Shown: positions 20,335 to 33,300, counted from the stretch's first letter. The stretch is 64,000 nt of DNA from Meloidogyne chitwoodi (GCA_015183035.1 JACZZP010000004.1:310001-374000), one strand, 5' to 3'. Translations and numbers: made by a program. The notes: generated by a model from the sequence alone, not told the origin.

Positions 20335-22892
20335 TCAATTATTTATTAAATTATTTCGTTGAACATTAATTTGACGAATTCTAACATTTTGTGAATTATT
20401 CGAAATAAAAATCGGTGCAGCTACATTATTAATTTGAACATTTCTTTTAAATTGATTTTTAACTAATTTACGAAAATCTTTTGAAATTATAAATAAACTA
20501 AATTCTTCAATGCATTGAATTAAAGTAAAATCAGAATTATAAATGATAAATTCAATTGTGAATAAAGTTGTTTGGTCATCTTTTGAATTAAATGCGTAGA
20601 TTGCATAAGAATTATTTAAATAATATAATCCAATTAATATAGGGCAAGGAGAAATGCTAACCAAACATATTATAAAAATTAAAATACGACCTTTTGACGT
20701 ATTTTCGCTTCCAGATGATTGTTGAGTATTTTTTTTGTTTTCTTAAATTAATTAATTAAAATTAAAGGTACTTTTCTAATTTACGTCGACCAAAAATCTA
20801 CTTTTCTGCTTTTTATCCTATACTAGCGGAGCTGGGCACCCTTCGGTTTAAGTTCAAGTTTGTTTTCAAATTTTAATTTCAAACTTAAGCCTTAAAGTTT
20901 ATTTTCAAGTTGCAAACCTTACTATAAAAACCCCTCATTTTCACTTCCCCCAATCACTTGTCATAAAAACCGGACAAACACACACTTTTCTCAATTATAT
21001 AATTAGGTATTTTTTTAATGTCATATGATAACACTTTCGGAAGAAATTGTCAAGCTGAGTCAAATGAGATCAAAATAAACGAATTTGGTTGAGTTTATAA
21101 ACTATTGAAGACAAGAGAGCAGCCTCGGTAATCAGCTATATTTAATATTTCATAACATTGTTTATTGAAGATCAAATTCGTTTATTTTGATCTCATTTGA
21201 CTCAGCTTGACGAGCTCTTTTCATATTTTACATTAAAAAAAAATTAAATTGAAAAAATATATAAGATTCAAAGCAGAAAGTACCATTTTATGTTAACAAA
21301 ACACAAGTAAAAAAATAACATACTGTAATCAAAGTAAAATTTAGCCAGAACAACTGAATAAATAAATATAGATACACAAAATGAAATTAAAAGAGGTAAA
21401 TCTTCAGGCGTTATTATCCCATTTACAACAATACTGAAAAATTAAATATGTGTTTTTCACTTTTATGAACAAAATGTCCGCAAGTTTTGTCCGCAAAATA
21501 AATTTACATTATTTTTATTATTTTTTTTTTTCAACTATTTCTTTATGAGAAAAATATTATTAATTGTTGACTAAATTTGCTAACTTTTAAATTGAAAAAT
21601 ACTGAAAAATTTATTAATTATTTTTACCTTAAAATTCCACTATTTATTTCAGTATATATTATTATAAATAGAACGGCTGTATAAATTAATGTAAAAAGAC
21701 ATGTAGCAAAAATAATATATTTAATATTACTGTTAAAAAATTAAAAATATAAATTTTAATAAAATTAAACCTTTTTTTCCACACATTTTTATAACTAAAC
21801 ACAAAGAAAACTGCATGAAATCGATTTAATGCTAACACAACCATAAGAAAATATGAAGCATTTAATCCAAATCGGTAAATTGGTGATATAAAATAATGAT
21901 TCAAATTATCATTAAATGATTGTGATAAAAAAGGAAGTTCATTAATAATCATTTGTATAATTGTTATGAATTGACATGTTATGTTAATACAAGACTAAAT
22001 TTTTAAATTTTTATTTTTGGGTACTTTTCCGTTATCCCTACGGACTTTTTGCGGACAAAATATTTTGTGTACTATTCCCTTTTTCCATCAATGTGCCGTA
22101 TCTCTCAATCAATCAATCTAATGTTGAGTATAATATATGTATATGAAAACTAATCTTTATCATTTTCTATTTTCGTTTTATTATTTTATTTAATTTATAA
22201 TGAAAATTTTGGATTTGCCAACAACTGAATTATGATTAGGTACAACTTCGTAGACCCTGAAATATGTACTTGTAATTGCAGTGCCAAATGGCATAATAAG
22301 AAACAGAGGAACAGTACGCCACCATTTGGATAGTTATTTTGCAGAATTTATGTGGAGGAAAATGATTGGTGAATGAGACGTTTTTGAAGAAATTAAGATT
22401 GCTTGGGGGAAGCCATTGGATTGATTTTTTTATATACCTATTTTCTCTTTTAAAAAATAAATTTTGTCCGCAAAAAAAGTCCGCAAAAAGTCCGTAGGGA
22501 TAACGGAAAAGTACCTATTTTTGTTGTCTAAGTGAAGTGTTCTCCTGACAGATCTTGTTAGGAAAGTTCAAAGATTTCCACGGAACTAGTTCCATTTCGG
22601 AACTATTGTGGGGTGAGGAACTAGTTCCGAAACAAGTTCTAGTTCCAGAAATTTGGTAGTTCCGTAGTTCAAGTTCCGGAACTGGAACTTTCCCAACACT
22701 GCTCTGTACACATAATTAAAAATTTTTTTTATTTAAGCATACCTTACTAAACAAAACGAAGAGTGGAATTCTTTCTTTTGAAAATTTATATAGTGGAAGT
22801 ATTAATATTAACAAAAAAATAGTACATATAATGGTAATAATAATTGAACTTATATGATAAATTAACCAAAAATATTGCTTATTTATTGACAT
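20335..22892 (-). CDS. 7TM chemoreceptor, Srg/Srv-like
   Basis: Five minus-strand exons: 22892-22743, 21994-21771, about 21720-21631, about 21435-21326 and about 20746-20335. They join in phase 0, 2, 2 and 1 without stops and give about 330 residues. TM1 is in exon 1 (MSINKQYFWLIYHISSIIIT). The motif after TM3, LALNRFHAVFFVFSYKNVWK, is characteristic of the Srg superfamily (Srg/Srv/Srx). Exons 3-4 hold TM4 and TM5. Exon 5 holds TM6-7 and ends EFSLFIISKDFRKLVKNQFK plus a polar tail. Expected role is chemosensation at ciliated sensory neurons (family knowledge). Intron 1 (748 bp) carries two MITEs (22024-22511 and about 22575-22702). Intron 4 (20747-21325) holds another inverted repeat. Coding region looks intact. 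Confidence 0.8.
21003..21235. mobile_element. inverted-repeat element in receptor intron 4
   Basis: Arms CAAGCTGAGTCAAATGAGAT...AAACGAATTTGGTTGA and GAAGATCAAATTCGTTTATT...CTCAGCTTGACGAGCTC. It includes GAGCAGCCTCGGTAATCAGC, a variant of the motif found in the Merlin-type elements, so it is probably a distant Merlin derivative. Confidence 0.55.
22024..22511. mobile_element. mariner-type MITE (TA duplication)
   Basis: 488 bp with about 36-bp terminal inverted repeats, starting CTTTTCCGTTATCCCTACGG and ending with its complement, flanked by TA on both sides. Inner arms contain GTCCGCAAAA, shared with the elements at 48949-49135 and 34962-35103. No coding capacity. Inserted in intron 1 of the 20335-22892 receptor. 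Confidence 0.8.
22575..22702. mobile_element. MITE with AGTTCCGGAACT-type arms
   Basis: GGAAAGTTC at the left and GGAACTTTCCCAACACTGC at the right, with several AACTAGTTCC palindromes between. Same family as 18995-19126. Confidence 0.65.
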
Positions 22893-24765
22893 TTTGAATA
22901 TTTTTAGAAGGAAAAAAATTTCTATTTAAAAAATTAAAATTATTTTCTGAAGGACAGTCTTTCGCTTTTAAGGGCAGGCCGAAACTTGCGGATCAAAACT
23001 TGCGGATCAAATCTTCTGGATTAAACTCTTATGTTTCAAAACTTGAATAATATATTTAATACAAAATTGTTAAATAAATTATTGTAATAATTGGATCTTT
23101 GAAAAGACATAAATTTATTTTTTTTAATTTTAGTGGGCGTCCGGAGGTTTCCAATTTTATATGCCTTGCAGACATTGCTGATGATATGTCAGCAATTATC
23201 ACTAATCAAATGTTATAAGACTAAGATTTAAAATTAATTTAAATTTTTAAAAGTTATTTTCTTGTCTTTAAATAGTTTTATATAAAATGTATTTTCAATT
23301 AATTTTGCTAATAAAAAATAAATTTTGTCATTTAATTAACACGCTATATGCTAAAGATATGCTAATATACCACCCAAGTTAATTAAAAAAAATTAAATTA
23401 GTTATAATAATTAGAATAAAAAGAACATAAATAATTACAGACGGCATTAATTTCTTTAAAAAATTTTAATAGCTGTGTGGTCTAACCCATTTTGTATAGA
23501 TTTTTTTAGGTCTAAAATTAGCGGAAAAATTAAAACAATTCATTGACGTCGCTACCTCTTTTATCGCTTCAACAAGCAAAATTTATATGTAGTTTTGTCT
23601 AAAATAGTACAATTTTTTAAGTGATCCAAAAATCAATTTAATAATTATTTAGGTAAGATTTTTTGTTAAAAGAGGTATTTTACTGAGAGAATAATTTGGA
23701 GAAGAATTTTCTGATTAAGAGAAATTTTCCAAAAATCTGGGGAGGAATTCGAGGATTTTCCGGAGAGGATTAATTTTTTTAATTTGTTTTTCTTTCGTTT
23801 GGAAACATTTTAATAATAAAAAACTTAATATTTTTGCTAAAAAAAGATGTATTTTTTGTAACTAAATTGCATAATTAGGTATTAAAAATTTTCGCATACC
23901 GGGCTAAATAATTTTCAACAAAACGTTTTTAAAGAAATTTCAAAAATTTAACCTGTAAAGCTAGAACAACAGAAATTTGAAATTTTTACGTTAAATCAAT
24001 TGAGCCACATGTTTTTGTGTTTTTCATGTATTTTTGTTTTTCCTTTTGATTTTTTGCACTGATACTGCACATTTTCTGAGTACTGACTGATTTTCTACTG
24101 ACGCATTTTCCGAGCACGATGGATTTGAATATAAAATGATTTGTTGATAAATATTTTTTTTATAAAAAAAATTTCGATTTACGATCTTTTTAAATAATTT
24201 TGACTTTGAAAATAAAAATTTTACTTAAGACGCACTCCTATTCCAGTCATCATTAACCAACAACCATAGATATAGGTGAGAATTATAGAAGAATTTTTTT
24301 TAATTTTTAAATTAAATATTTGCAATAAATACATTTAATTTTGATAAATTTTTGTATGATAAAAATAAAAGAAAAATAAAATATTCTTATTTTTAGTTTG
24401 TCACTTTGACACATCTTTATTTCTTGATAGTTTTATTTTTATTAAAATTTTATTATTGTTATTTTCGAATTTTTTATAAAGTTACCAATCATTTCCACGT
24501 ACTAAATTGAGGAAGAAAATTAATTTTTGAAGTAAATATTAAAATTTTTTTTCACTAAATATATACATCTAAATAAAAGTTTTATTGTTGCATTTAATGT
24601 AAAAAAAGATGTTTAATTGTCCTCTATAATATTTCCACATTAATAAAAAATAAATTTTAGAAAAAAATCTAAAAATATGACTGTATTATTTCGTATAAAT
24701 TCACGCGGAATTTGTACAGTTTATATAAATATTCTTTAAAAAATATTCTAATATTTCAATTAATA
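22893..24765. other. intergenic, AT-rich
   Basis: No convincing exon. A half copy of the 19655-19972 MITE lies at about 24015-24120. The rest is low-complexity AT sequence. Confidence 0.4.
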
Positions 24766-24921
24766 ATGTTTCAACAAATTTTTATAACAATTTTATTAGC
24801 TTTGACAATGCTCATTTCATTTTCTAAAGAAGATTGTTGTCCAGACCCTTGTAGATGTGGTGCTTCGTGTCCTTGTGGAGGTTTATTTGCGGAATTCGAC
24901 AAGTATTTTTTAAAATACTAA
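24766..24921 (+). CDS. small cysteine-rich secreted peptide
   Basis: 51 residues if read to the TAA at 24921. I start at ATG 24766 because it opens directly into a signal peptide (MFQQIFITILLALTMLISFS); an in-frame upstream ATG (24712) would bury it. The mature part KEDCCPDPCRCGASCPCGG has seven cysteines in 15 residues, with CC, CxC and CPC spacing reminiscent of metallothionein-like metal-binding peptides. An alternative splice (GACAA|gtattt ... ttttag|ACTTTTATAA) would end the protein a few residues later as EFDKLL and cannot be excluded. No named family fits. Metal binding and a secretory role are inferred. Confidence 0.55.
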   Translation: MFQQIFITILLALTMLISFSKEDCCPDPCRCGASCPCGGLFAEFDKYFLKY

Positions 24922-25061
24922 TTTATTAAAATAATTTTAAAAATTTTAGACTTTTATAAATGTTCATGAATTAAAAATAATAATGTAGATGAAGTAATTG
25001 GATTACATATTGTTATTAGTTTTAATTAAAGCTTTTTTATTTTTCTATTATTTTTTTTACT

Positions 25062-25130
25062 AATATTTATTATTTGTTGCATTGGAAAGCTGAAATTACC
25101 GCGGCTGCTAGTCTTTTATTCGTCCGGATT
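25062..25130 (-). repeat. dispersed repeat with 18S rRNA 530-loop-like core
   Basis: On the minus strand, TAGCAGCCGCGGTAATTTCA followed by GCTTTCCAAT closely resembles the universally conserved SSU rRNA 530-loop segment (AGCAGCCGCGGTAATTCCAG). The surrounding 50-60 bp recurs at 62270-62336 with a single-base change in the core. It is not part of a longer rRNA gene here. Confidence 0.7.
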
Positions 25131-25556
25131 TTATCACTTTAGAAATAAACTTTGAATATTACCAATCTAGGTATATCCAAATTATTATTTTAATGTCTTT
25201 TCCCTCTTTTTGTATTTCTTTAATAAAAATAGTTAAATAAATTTGATAACACGTCAACTCTGGAGTAATTAGGAATTTTTCTTCTTTTTATCCTTACGAC
25301 TTTTTAATTTATTAATTATTTTCTTGAAAGGTATTTTATATTTATTTTATTATTTCAACATTCAATTACCTTACAAATATTTTATTTCATTTTTATCATG
25401 AATGCTAGTTATATGTGTTATGTAAATATGAAATGTTATAAAACTTTACATCTTTTTAATTTATTATTTTCCTTACTTTTATTTCGTTTTGTAGAGTGAA
25501 TTTTATCAAACAAAAATAATTTTTTTCTAAATTAGAAGCATTGAAAAAAATAGAGT

Positions 25557-25838
25557 TTAACAAAACATGCACGAACAAATTATTAACTAACCATAGATGA
25601 CCATTGTCTCTCCGAAGGTTAACTTAATCTCTCGTTTGTAAGAGACGTAGAAAGGTAGTGGTCAGTAGAGAAAATATTTACAATTCCTTTTGTAAAATTC
25701 CTTTTCATTTTATACATATTTTCTCTACTGACAACTACTTTTCTACGTCTCTAACAAACGAGAGATTAAGTTAACCTTCGGAGAAACAGTGGTCAGTTAT
25801 GGTTAGTCAACAATTTGTTCGTGCATGTTTTGTTAAAC
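25557..25838. mobile_element. MITE with ~125-bp terminal inverted repeats
   Basis: Arms begin TTTAACAAAACATGCACGAA and continue through ACGTAGAAA...GTAGTGGTCAGTAGAGAAAA. The right arm mirrors this to its end. Only about 40 bp separate the arms. A one-sided relative is at 41985-42137. Confidence 0.85.
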
Positions 25839-26036
25839 CCTAAAATTCAGCTTTGTTTATGATGTATTCTCTTAGTTTTGCTAGACTTTTGGCTGTTGTT
25901 TTTCCTTTTTTGTATGTTTTTTTTTAATTTATATTCTTCTCTTTTTTAATTAAAAATATTTAATTTTTCAAAATTAAGTGAATATTATTTTATTAATTTT
26001 TAGAAAATTTGTGACGTCGTAGTTCCGAGTTTAACA

Positions 26037-26070
26037 TATTTTTGTAAGCCAGCAATGCTTGGCTAATTTT
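26037..26070 (+). repeat. hairpin-repeat copy
   Basis: ATATTTTTGTAAGCC, stem AGCCA/TGGCT, then AATTTTA. Confidence 0.65.
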
Positions 26071-26189
26071 AGCTTATAAATTTGAAAAAAAAATTATTTT
26101 CTTAATGTCAGATTCATTACAACATTTTTAGATATTTTAAACAAAAGTGAAAAAGAAAGTATGAGATGTTCATTCTGCTGAAAAATGTG

Positions 26190-26321
26190 TCTCGACATTT
26201 CGTGCCACTCTATTGCACGACATTTCGTCCCAACGGTAAAAAATCGTGGGCTCGGGTAAACGAAATGTGGTTTTTTTTGCCGTTTAGACGAAATGTCGTG
26301 CAAAAGAGTCGCACGAAATGT
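26190..26321. mobile_element. small MITE (ACGAAATGTCG arms)
   Basis: Left arm CATTTCGTGCCACTCTATTG and right arm CAAAAGAGTCGCACGAAATG. Inner parts ACGACATTTCGTCCCAACGG and CCGTTTAGACGAAATGTCGT also pair. Related sequence near 868-960. Confidence 0.8.
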
Positions 26322-26733
26322 ACAAAAGCCGCTGAAAAATTCTGAAGATAGGCAACTCACATAAAATTGAGAGATGTGAGAGATTACTACCAAAATACTA
26401 CAAAAATATAAATTTAACTGATATATAAATCAGCTTTCAAAAATAAACGATCGGTGGGGAACTACCTATGTGTTTGTATTAAATAAAATAATTAAAAAAG
26501 AAAAATAATTGAAAAAATATATATTAAGTAAATTAAATGTATTTTATAGAATAATTTGACAAATTAATCGCCCAAGTTCTGAACATTTAATTTTCTGTTT
26601 AGAGAGGTTAGATGTTTAAAAAAAATAAAAAGCATTAGAATTTATTAAATATATATTTTTATAATTATTTTGCTCTTTTAACTGATAAAAAATCTCTCAT
26701 ATGTCGACTTTAATATTATTTGGATTCGATAAA

Positions 26734-26765
26734 TTTTTTGGAAGCTGATTTATATCAGCTAAATT
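26734..26765 (+). repeat. hairpin-repeat copy
   Basis: ATTTTTTGGA flank, stem AGCTGAT/ATCAGCT, then AAATT. Confidence 0.65.
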
Positions 26766-27309
26766 TCGTTCTTTGAAATCTTGGGCAATAAAAAAAGTTT
26801 TTTTGTCTTAATTTTAAACTTTCACATATTGAGGAAGTTTTAATAAATTTTTTAAATAAAAGGTATTCTTCAATTAAACAACATTTGTGAAAACGAGAAT
26901 AGAACAAAAAGATTTATGACAGTGTTCGCTGGATTTATCCTCATTAGGGTACCTATATGGTTTTTAGGATGTCAATGCGCTTTTTTATTATTTGAGGATT
27001 ATTGTGTTTTTTTGAAATTTTGAGTATTTTTGTTGTTTTCCAAAAAAATTAAAATTGTTATTTAATTTTCGCTTGTGGAGCTGAACAAGTGAATTTTTCA
27101 TTATTTGCGGATTTTTCCGATGAACTTGCGTATTTTAAAAATTTTTTATATGGGACCACTTCTTTATGACATTGTCCTTTGAAATAATATTTTTTAATTA
27201 TTTTTATTTCAATTTTCATAAATATTTAAATTAATTTAATCTTTATTAATGACTGTCTGACAATTATGTTAAATTGATTAGTAATTAAAGGAGAAAAAAA
27301 GATGCAGAA

Positions 27310-30300
27310 TTAACAGGAAAGTAAACTTGAATCATTCAAAAACGAATTTTCAACAATTAATTTTGAACAAATATTAAATCCAAACAATTCAGCAATTTTT
27401 GGTTGTGAAGAAATTTGCTGAAAAATAAAAAAGAAAATTTGAAAATATTTTTATGTATATAGGAAAATTAGAAAAAATTAAATATTGAAGCATAATTTAA
27501 AAAATAAATTAATTTTCTACGGGAATTTATTTACCCTAATAAGGAATATTTATTTGGAATGCTTTTAGTAAGCGATGGTCTAGTGGTTAACATGCTTGGC
27601 TGGGTAATTGACTAGTACTGTGGTTCGATTCTTTTAGGTGTCTTTTTATTTTAAATTTGTTTAGAAAAATTTTATTTTTTTATTTTAGTGTTTATAATGT
27701 CAAAAAATTGTCTAAAAATTTTTTTGAGGTTAGAGACACTAATTAAAAAATTGTAAAAAATTCTTACCTCACAAACAATAAATATAGAGGGTAAAATCAA
27801 CAATATTTGACAAAGTTTTGTATTATTATTATTATCAGTCGATATAATTGCATTGATTAAATTATCCCGAGTCTTTAAAATTCTAAAAATTTATTAAAAA
27901 AAAATTTTTTTTTTAATTTTTAATTTTACATATTTTTTGAATTTTCACAAATTCCAATAATATTTGGTTGAATTAATAAAAGTGCTTTTAAAAAAGCAAA
28001 TTCTGATTGTTGAATGTTTATTTGACGTAAAGGTTGTAACAATTCTGTCTAAAAATTAATTAAATATATTTTTGAAAGTATATTTTTAGCTTTGATCGTC
28101 TGATTTTATTATTCTGAGTTTTACTAATTCCCACGGTAAAAATTGGTTTTTAGGATTTGATTTTGGGTAGAGATTGACCCAATCAGGTGGAATTTTTTTG
28201 GAATTAAGTTAGTTTTATTAGGTTTTTTAATTTGTTGGTTTTTTACTTTAAAAGTATGTATTATTTCAATTAGATAATTATATATAAATATATTTAATTT
28301 AATTTAATTGCTTCATTCGTGACATAGTGGTATTTTTGTGAGCTTAGGTTTGCCTAAGCTAAAACTTGTTCTAATTAACTTAGAAAATATTTAAAAAATA
28401 AGCAATAAATCTTTAATAAAATTTTTTATTTTAGGCCCCATTTTAAATAAAAAATATTTTATTTGAGAAATTTCAAATTAGAATCAAAAACTTATTTTTA
28501 CGAGGAGAAATATGATAAAAGTTCTAGCCTTTTGAATAAAATAAAAATATATTTTTTTATTAATTAATTAATTTATTACTTCAATTTGTAATTGTATTTG
28601 ACTAGCAATTTCTAAAATTTCTTTATCTAAATTAGAAGCCAAGAAAAAAGAATTGTTTGCAAGTAAAAGAAATGGAGAAGCATTTATTGAACGTTGTAAA
28701 CATAAAATTAAAGTAAATTGATTAAAATAACGTTGAAGAAGTAATTGCTGAAAGATTAATTTTTATAAGATGTTTTAAAGAAAATCAGAACTTCTGAAAA
28801 ATCAAAAATTTTAAAAAAATCAGAATTTTTGAAAAAATAAGCAATATAAAAAATCAGAATTTTTGAAAAAATAAGCAATATAAAAAATCAGAATTTTTGA
28901 AAAAATCAGAAATTAATAAAAATCAGAATTTAAAAAAATCAAATATTTATAAAAATCAGAAATTATAAAAATCAGAATTTTTGAAAATCAGAAATTTATA
29001 AAAAATCAGAATTTTTGAAAATCAGTAATTTATAAAAAATCAGAATTTTTGAAAAAATCAGAATTTTTGAAAATCAGAAATTTTACTTTTTCATTAAACG
29101 ACAATTGAGCAATTGGCTGGAACGAACACAACCAAAGTATAATATATTCTAAAGCATTTAGTCTACTGTCTTCATTATTTAGGTTGTTCATTTTAGAAGA
29201 TAATTGGACATTTATATCAATTTCTAGCTAAAAAAATAATAATAAATTTTTGATTGATTTTTTTATTTTAAATTTAATTTTAAATTTTTGAGACATAATT
29301 TTTTTAATATTTGCGTGCCTTAAAAAAGATAATAGAGTAAAGCTCAATGTTTAAAGTCAGTCGAAAAAATTATTCGGTAACTTCACTTTTTTATAAAAAT
29401 TTGCAAAATATAAATTATTTCAAAAATAAAACAATATAATCTAATCATTGGGAAAAAGTTGCAAAGTAATTGTATTCCTCGTGTATTTTTGTAAGCCTAT
29501 TAGATAATAGGCTAATTATTATACTCCTATAAGTCCTCTAAAAATTTGGTTTTTCAATTCCGTAAAATTGTCGAATTTATCTTTTATAAAAAAATCTAAT
29601 TTTTTAGCGGATACAAAAGAGTTAAAATTAGTTTACTTCGAATTTCAATCAAAAATTATTTTTAAAAACCCACCAATTCTTCTAATAATTTTTTCCCATT
29701 AAATTTATCATCTATTAAGCAAGTATTAAAATTATTGTTTTGCGGAGAATTTGTTTGTGTTGAAAATTTATTTGTAAAAGAAGAATTCTGTAAAGAGTTG
29801 CAAGTAAAAAAACAAGAACGAAAATCAGATGAATTTCTTCCATTTTCATAAATTGAATTTTTTGTTCCACGATGTGTTGTTGATCCAATTCTATCACCTA
29901 AAAATTAAAAAAAAATTTTTTAATTAAAATTTAACAAAAAAGTATTACGTTCATTTTGTATTGCTTCAATTCTCATTCCTTCGCTTAAACATTTTCTGAA
30001 GCGACATGAACGACAAGCATTACGACGTGTTTTGTCCACTTTGCAATTATTTAGGAAACGACTAAATTAAAAATTTAATTTTTAAAATTAAATTAAAGGT
30101 TATGAATTGTGCTGGACCCGATTTTTTTTATTTGGATTAAAAATAGAAATTTATTCATTTTAGGTAAACACTAGGGATGCTCGGGAATCGAAATTTACCG
30201 AGACTCGAGAACCGAGATCGAGACCGAGAAATGGACCCGAGACCGAGAACCGAGACCCAAAAAAACCGAGAAATTTCTCGGTTCGAGAGCCGAGACCGAG

Positions 30301-33300
30301 AATCTCGAGCATCCCTAGTAAACACCCCATTTATTCAAAATAAATTCACTCTTCACTTATAGGTGATTTTTTTGAAATGATCATAACAAGACGTATATGG
30401 TGTCATTCGAAAGAGCTCAGAAAGCTGAGTCGAACTAGTGGTTGGAAAAGTCGGTCCGACAATTACGAACCGAGATACAGGTCCCTAAATATTGAAAAAC
30501 CATAGGGGGGAGTAAGCTCCACTATGTGATTACCGCGGCTGCTCTATTTTCTTGCGAATAAATGAGGTCTTAACCTAAAGTGAATAATTTCCGTAAATAA
30601 ACAAGGAGATAACAGAAAATCAGAATTCTGTCCCAGATATCAAAAATACGGTCGAAGTGTCGTTCTGACATTATTTAAAAATAAACTAGAAATTCTTAAA
30701 ATATGTCTACCAAGAATATTGTAAATTCTGCCAGACAGTTCTTCTAAAAAATCCTTTACAACCATTGCAGGAAACTGCACCTTTAAAAAAATATAAATTA
30801 AATTGAGATTTAACACTCTATTCATAGGCTGTACTTTTGTCTATCGGAAACACGACCAATTGATCCATGTTTTTACCAAGACCAACCAGCCATGGGCTCT
30901 AAGATGGAAAAGTAATAAAACACCCCCAATAGGGATGTTATGTGACAATTTTTTGACTAATGAATTTAGTTGAAATTTACTCTAATCTGTGGTAGATTTT
31001 TTGTGCGGCCGATAGATTAAAATATATCTTTTCGCTTAACTCATTAATTTAACAGCAAAGGTTGTCACTTAAATAAAGTTTTTTGTGTATTTTTGGTAGG
31101 GTTGAGCGGGATCGGGATCCCGACCAACAATCGGGATCGGGATTTTTAAAATTCAATCCCGATCACGATCCCGAGTCGGGATCGGGATTGGCTAAAGTCG
31201 GGATCGGGATTTCGCATTTTTTATTCGATACCGATCCCGATCCCGGCCCGGGATCGGGATTGAAAATCGGGATCGGGATTTTTCAAAAAATAACCAAAAA
31301 TTCTCTTTTTCAGCGCTGCAGGCGAAAATTTTAAGGATTTTTATAATTCTGTTGCTAAAAATTCATATTTTTTAGTATCATTGGCGAAAATTTTGAAAAT
31401 TTTCTACAACCCTGTTAAAAAATATTGTTATTTAGCGCCGCAGGCAAAAAATTATTCCACATTAGTTGAAAAAATTCAACTTTTTTGGTGCCGCAGGCGA
31501 AAAATTTTGAATAATTAATCAACATTAGTTGCCTAAATTCGCTTTTTTTTGTGCGCAGAAGAAAATTCAAGGACTTTTAATTTATTTAAAACGTTGCAAA
31601 ACGAGCGAAAAATAAAGTTCAACGGTAATTAATGTACACAAAATTCGGCACTATATGAAAGGAAGTCCCTCATCCAATTTTTTCTATATTCTTAAAAAAT
31701 GGGTAATTTTTATATGTCATTCGAAAGAGCTCTTCGAGCTGAGTCGAATGACATATAAACTAGTCCGCGGAAACAAATTTGGGCCGAGATACAGGTCCCC
31801 GAAAATTGAAAAACCATAGGGGGGGACCAACCTCTTTTTTGGGCTGAAAAATTCGAAAATGAGTATGATAGCTCATTCGAAATAGATCTTCAAGACCTAT
31901 CGAATGAAACCAAAATCAGTTTGATTGAACAATTATGAACAAGTTATGACGCATCGAAAGTTGCTTGAAACACGCCAAACTTGGACCTATTGGGAGTGTT
32001 TTATGACTTCTTCGTTTGGGCGCCCATCTCTGGTTGGCTTTTTGGTACATGCGTTAATCTACAGCTATAATTACAACAAAATAATTAATTCAGTGAAAAT
32101 AATTTAGGAGCAGCCGCGGTAATCACTTAGAAAAGCTTGGTCCCCCTATGGTTTTTCAATTTTCGGTGAGCTGTAACTCGGCCCAAAGTTGTTTCCGTGG
32201 ACTAGTTTATATGTCAACGACTCAGCTCGAAGAGCTCTTTCGAATGACATATAAAAATTAGCCATTTTTTAAGAATATAGAAAAAATTGGATGGGGGACT
32301 TCCTTTCATATAGAGCCCAAAATTCTTTATCCATCCGTAGGAATCGAACCAAAACCTATTTAACGAAGTAGACTATGCTACTAACCACTCAACCACATTC
32401 GCACTTAGATAGAAATCAATTAAATTATTGATAAATTCTTCACTTTAATAATTTACGTTCTTCTCCCGTGCAAGAGAGTCAATGAAGATAAGGAGAATGA
32501 AAAAACAAAAAATATATAAAATTTCATTTTAATATTTTTATAAAAAATCGGGATCGGGATTTTGGAGCTAATCCCGATCCCGATACCGATCCCGACACGG
32601 GATCGGGATCAGCAAAAACCGGTATCGGGATAATCTCTCGGGATCGGGATTAGCAAAAATCGGGATCGGGATTCAGAAAAGTCGGGATAATCCCGACCGA
32701 TCCCGACCGGGATCCCGATCCCGCTCAACCCTAATTTTTGGAAGGGGAGTTTTTGCAAACTCTTCTATTATTATGCCCAAATATTTAAATTTAAAGGTCC
32801 ACTTTTGAAAATATTTGTTCAATTAATTGAATTTGAGCTAGTCGCGTTAATAAATTTGATAAGGCTTGATTTAACCGATATTTGATTAATATATATTAAT
32901 TTTTTATTTTTTTCGTTTAAATATTTAATTTAATGGCCTATTGTTACTGTTGCGCTCAAGTTGGTGTATTTTTGCAAGGGGAGTTTGCTGTAAAACTCCT
33001 CTATTTATTTCTTTAATTTAAGATTCCATTACGGCAAGGGAACTTGTTTTTTATTCCTCTTATATATCCATTGGACTGAATTTGCAATTGCCGCGACACA
33101 TTGAACTTTACATACCATAATGTTTTCCAATAGCTTTATCACTACAAACAACACAAAAATCTTGTTGTTCAATATTAGGAGAATAATCTGACAGATTATT
33201 TGTTTGATTATTAATATTTAATCTTAAATTGTCGAGTAAATAAGAATTAGTAGTAGTTGGTAAATATGGAATTTGGGAAGTAATTAAATTATTATTAATA

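Larger units (their letters stand above)
24922..27309. other. repeat-rich intergenic
   Basis: Holds an 18S-like repeat (25062-25130), a long-arm MITE (25557-25838), a second MITE (26190-26321) and hairpin copies at 26037 and 26734. No gene supported. The 99-residue minus ORF at 26094-26393 simply traverses the MITE. Confidence 0.55.
31097..32733. mobile_element. hAT-type element with GATCGGG arms
   Basis: Ends TAGGGTTGAGCGGGATCGGG and complement, flanked by the 8-bp duplication ATTTTTGG (31089-31096, 32734-32741). The arms (31097-31275, 32545-32733) are dense in GGGATCGGGATT repeats. The interior has about four 90-bp repeats around GCCGCAGGCGAAAAATT (31310-31560), a tRNA-like segment, and a nested Merlin MITE (31647-32317). 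No transposase. It interrupts a hairpin-repeat copy, whose halves are at 31087 and 32742. Confidence 0.85.

Noticed and set aside
25062..25130. Real 18S rRNA gene
   Set aside because: Only about 30 bp match the conserved core; flanks are not rRNA.
26094..26393. 99-residue minus ORF
   Set aside because: Runs through the MITE at 26190-26321; no protein-like conservation.
31083..31334. ORF rich in DPDPGSG
   Set aside because: Translation of the GGGATCGGGAT arm of the hAT-type element.
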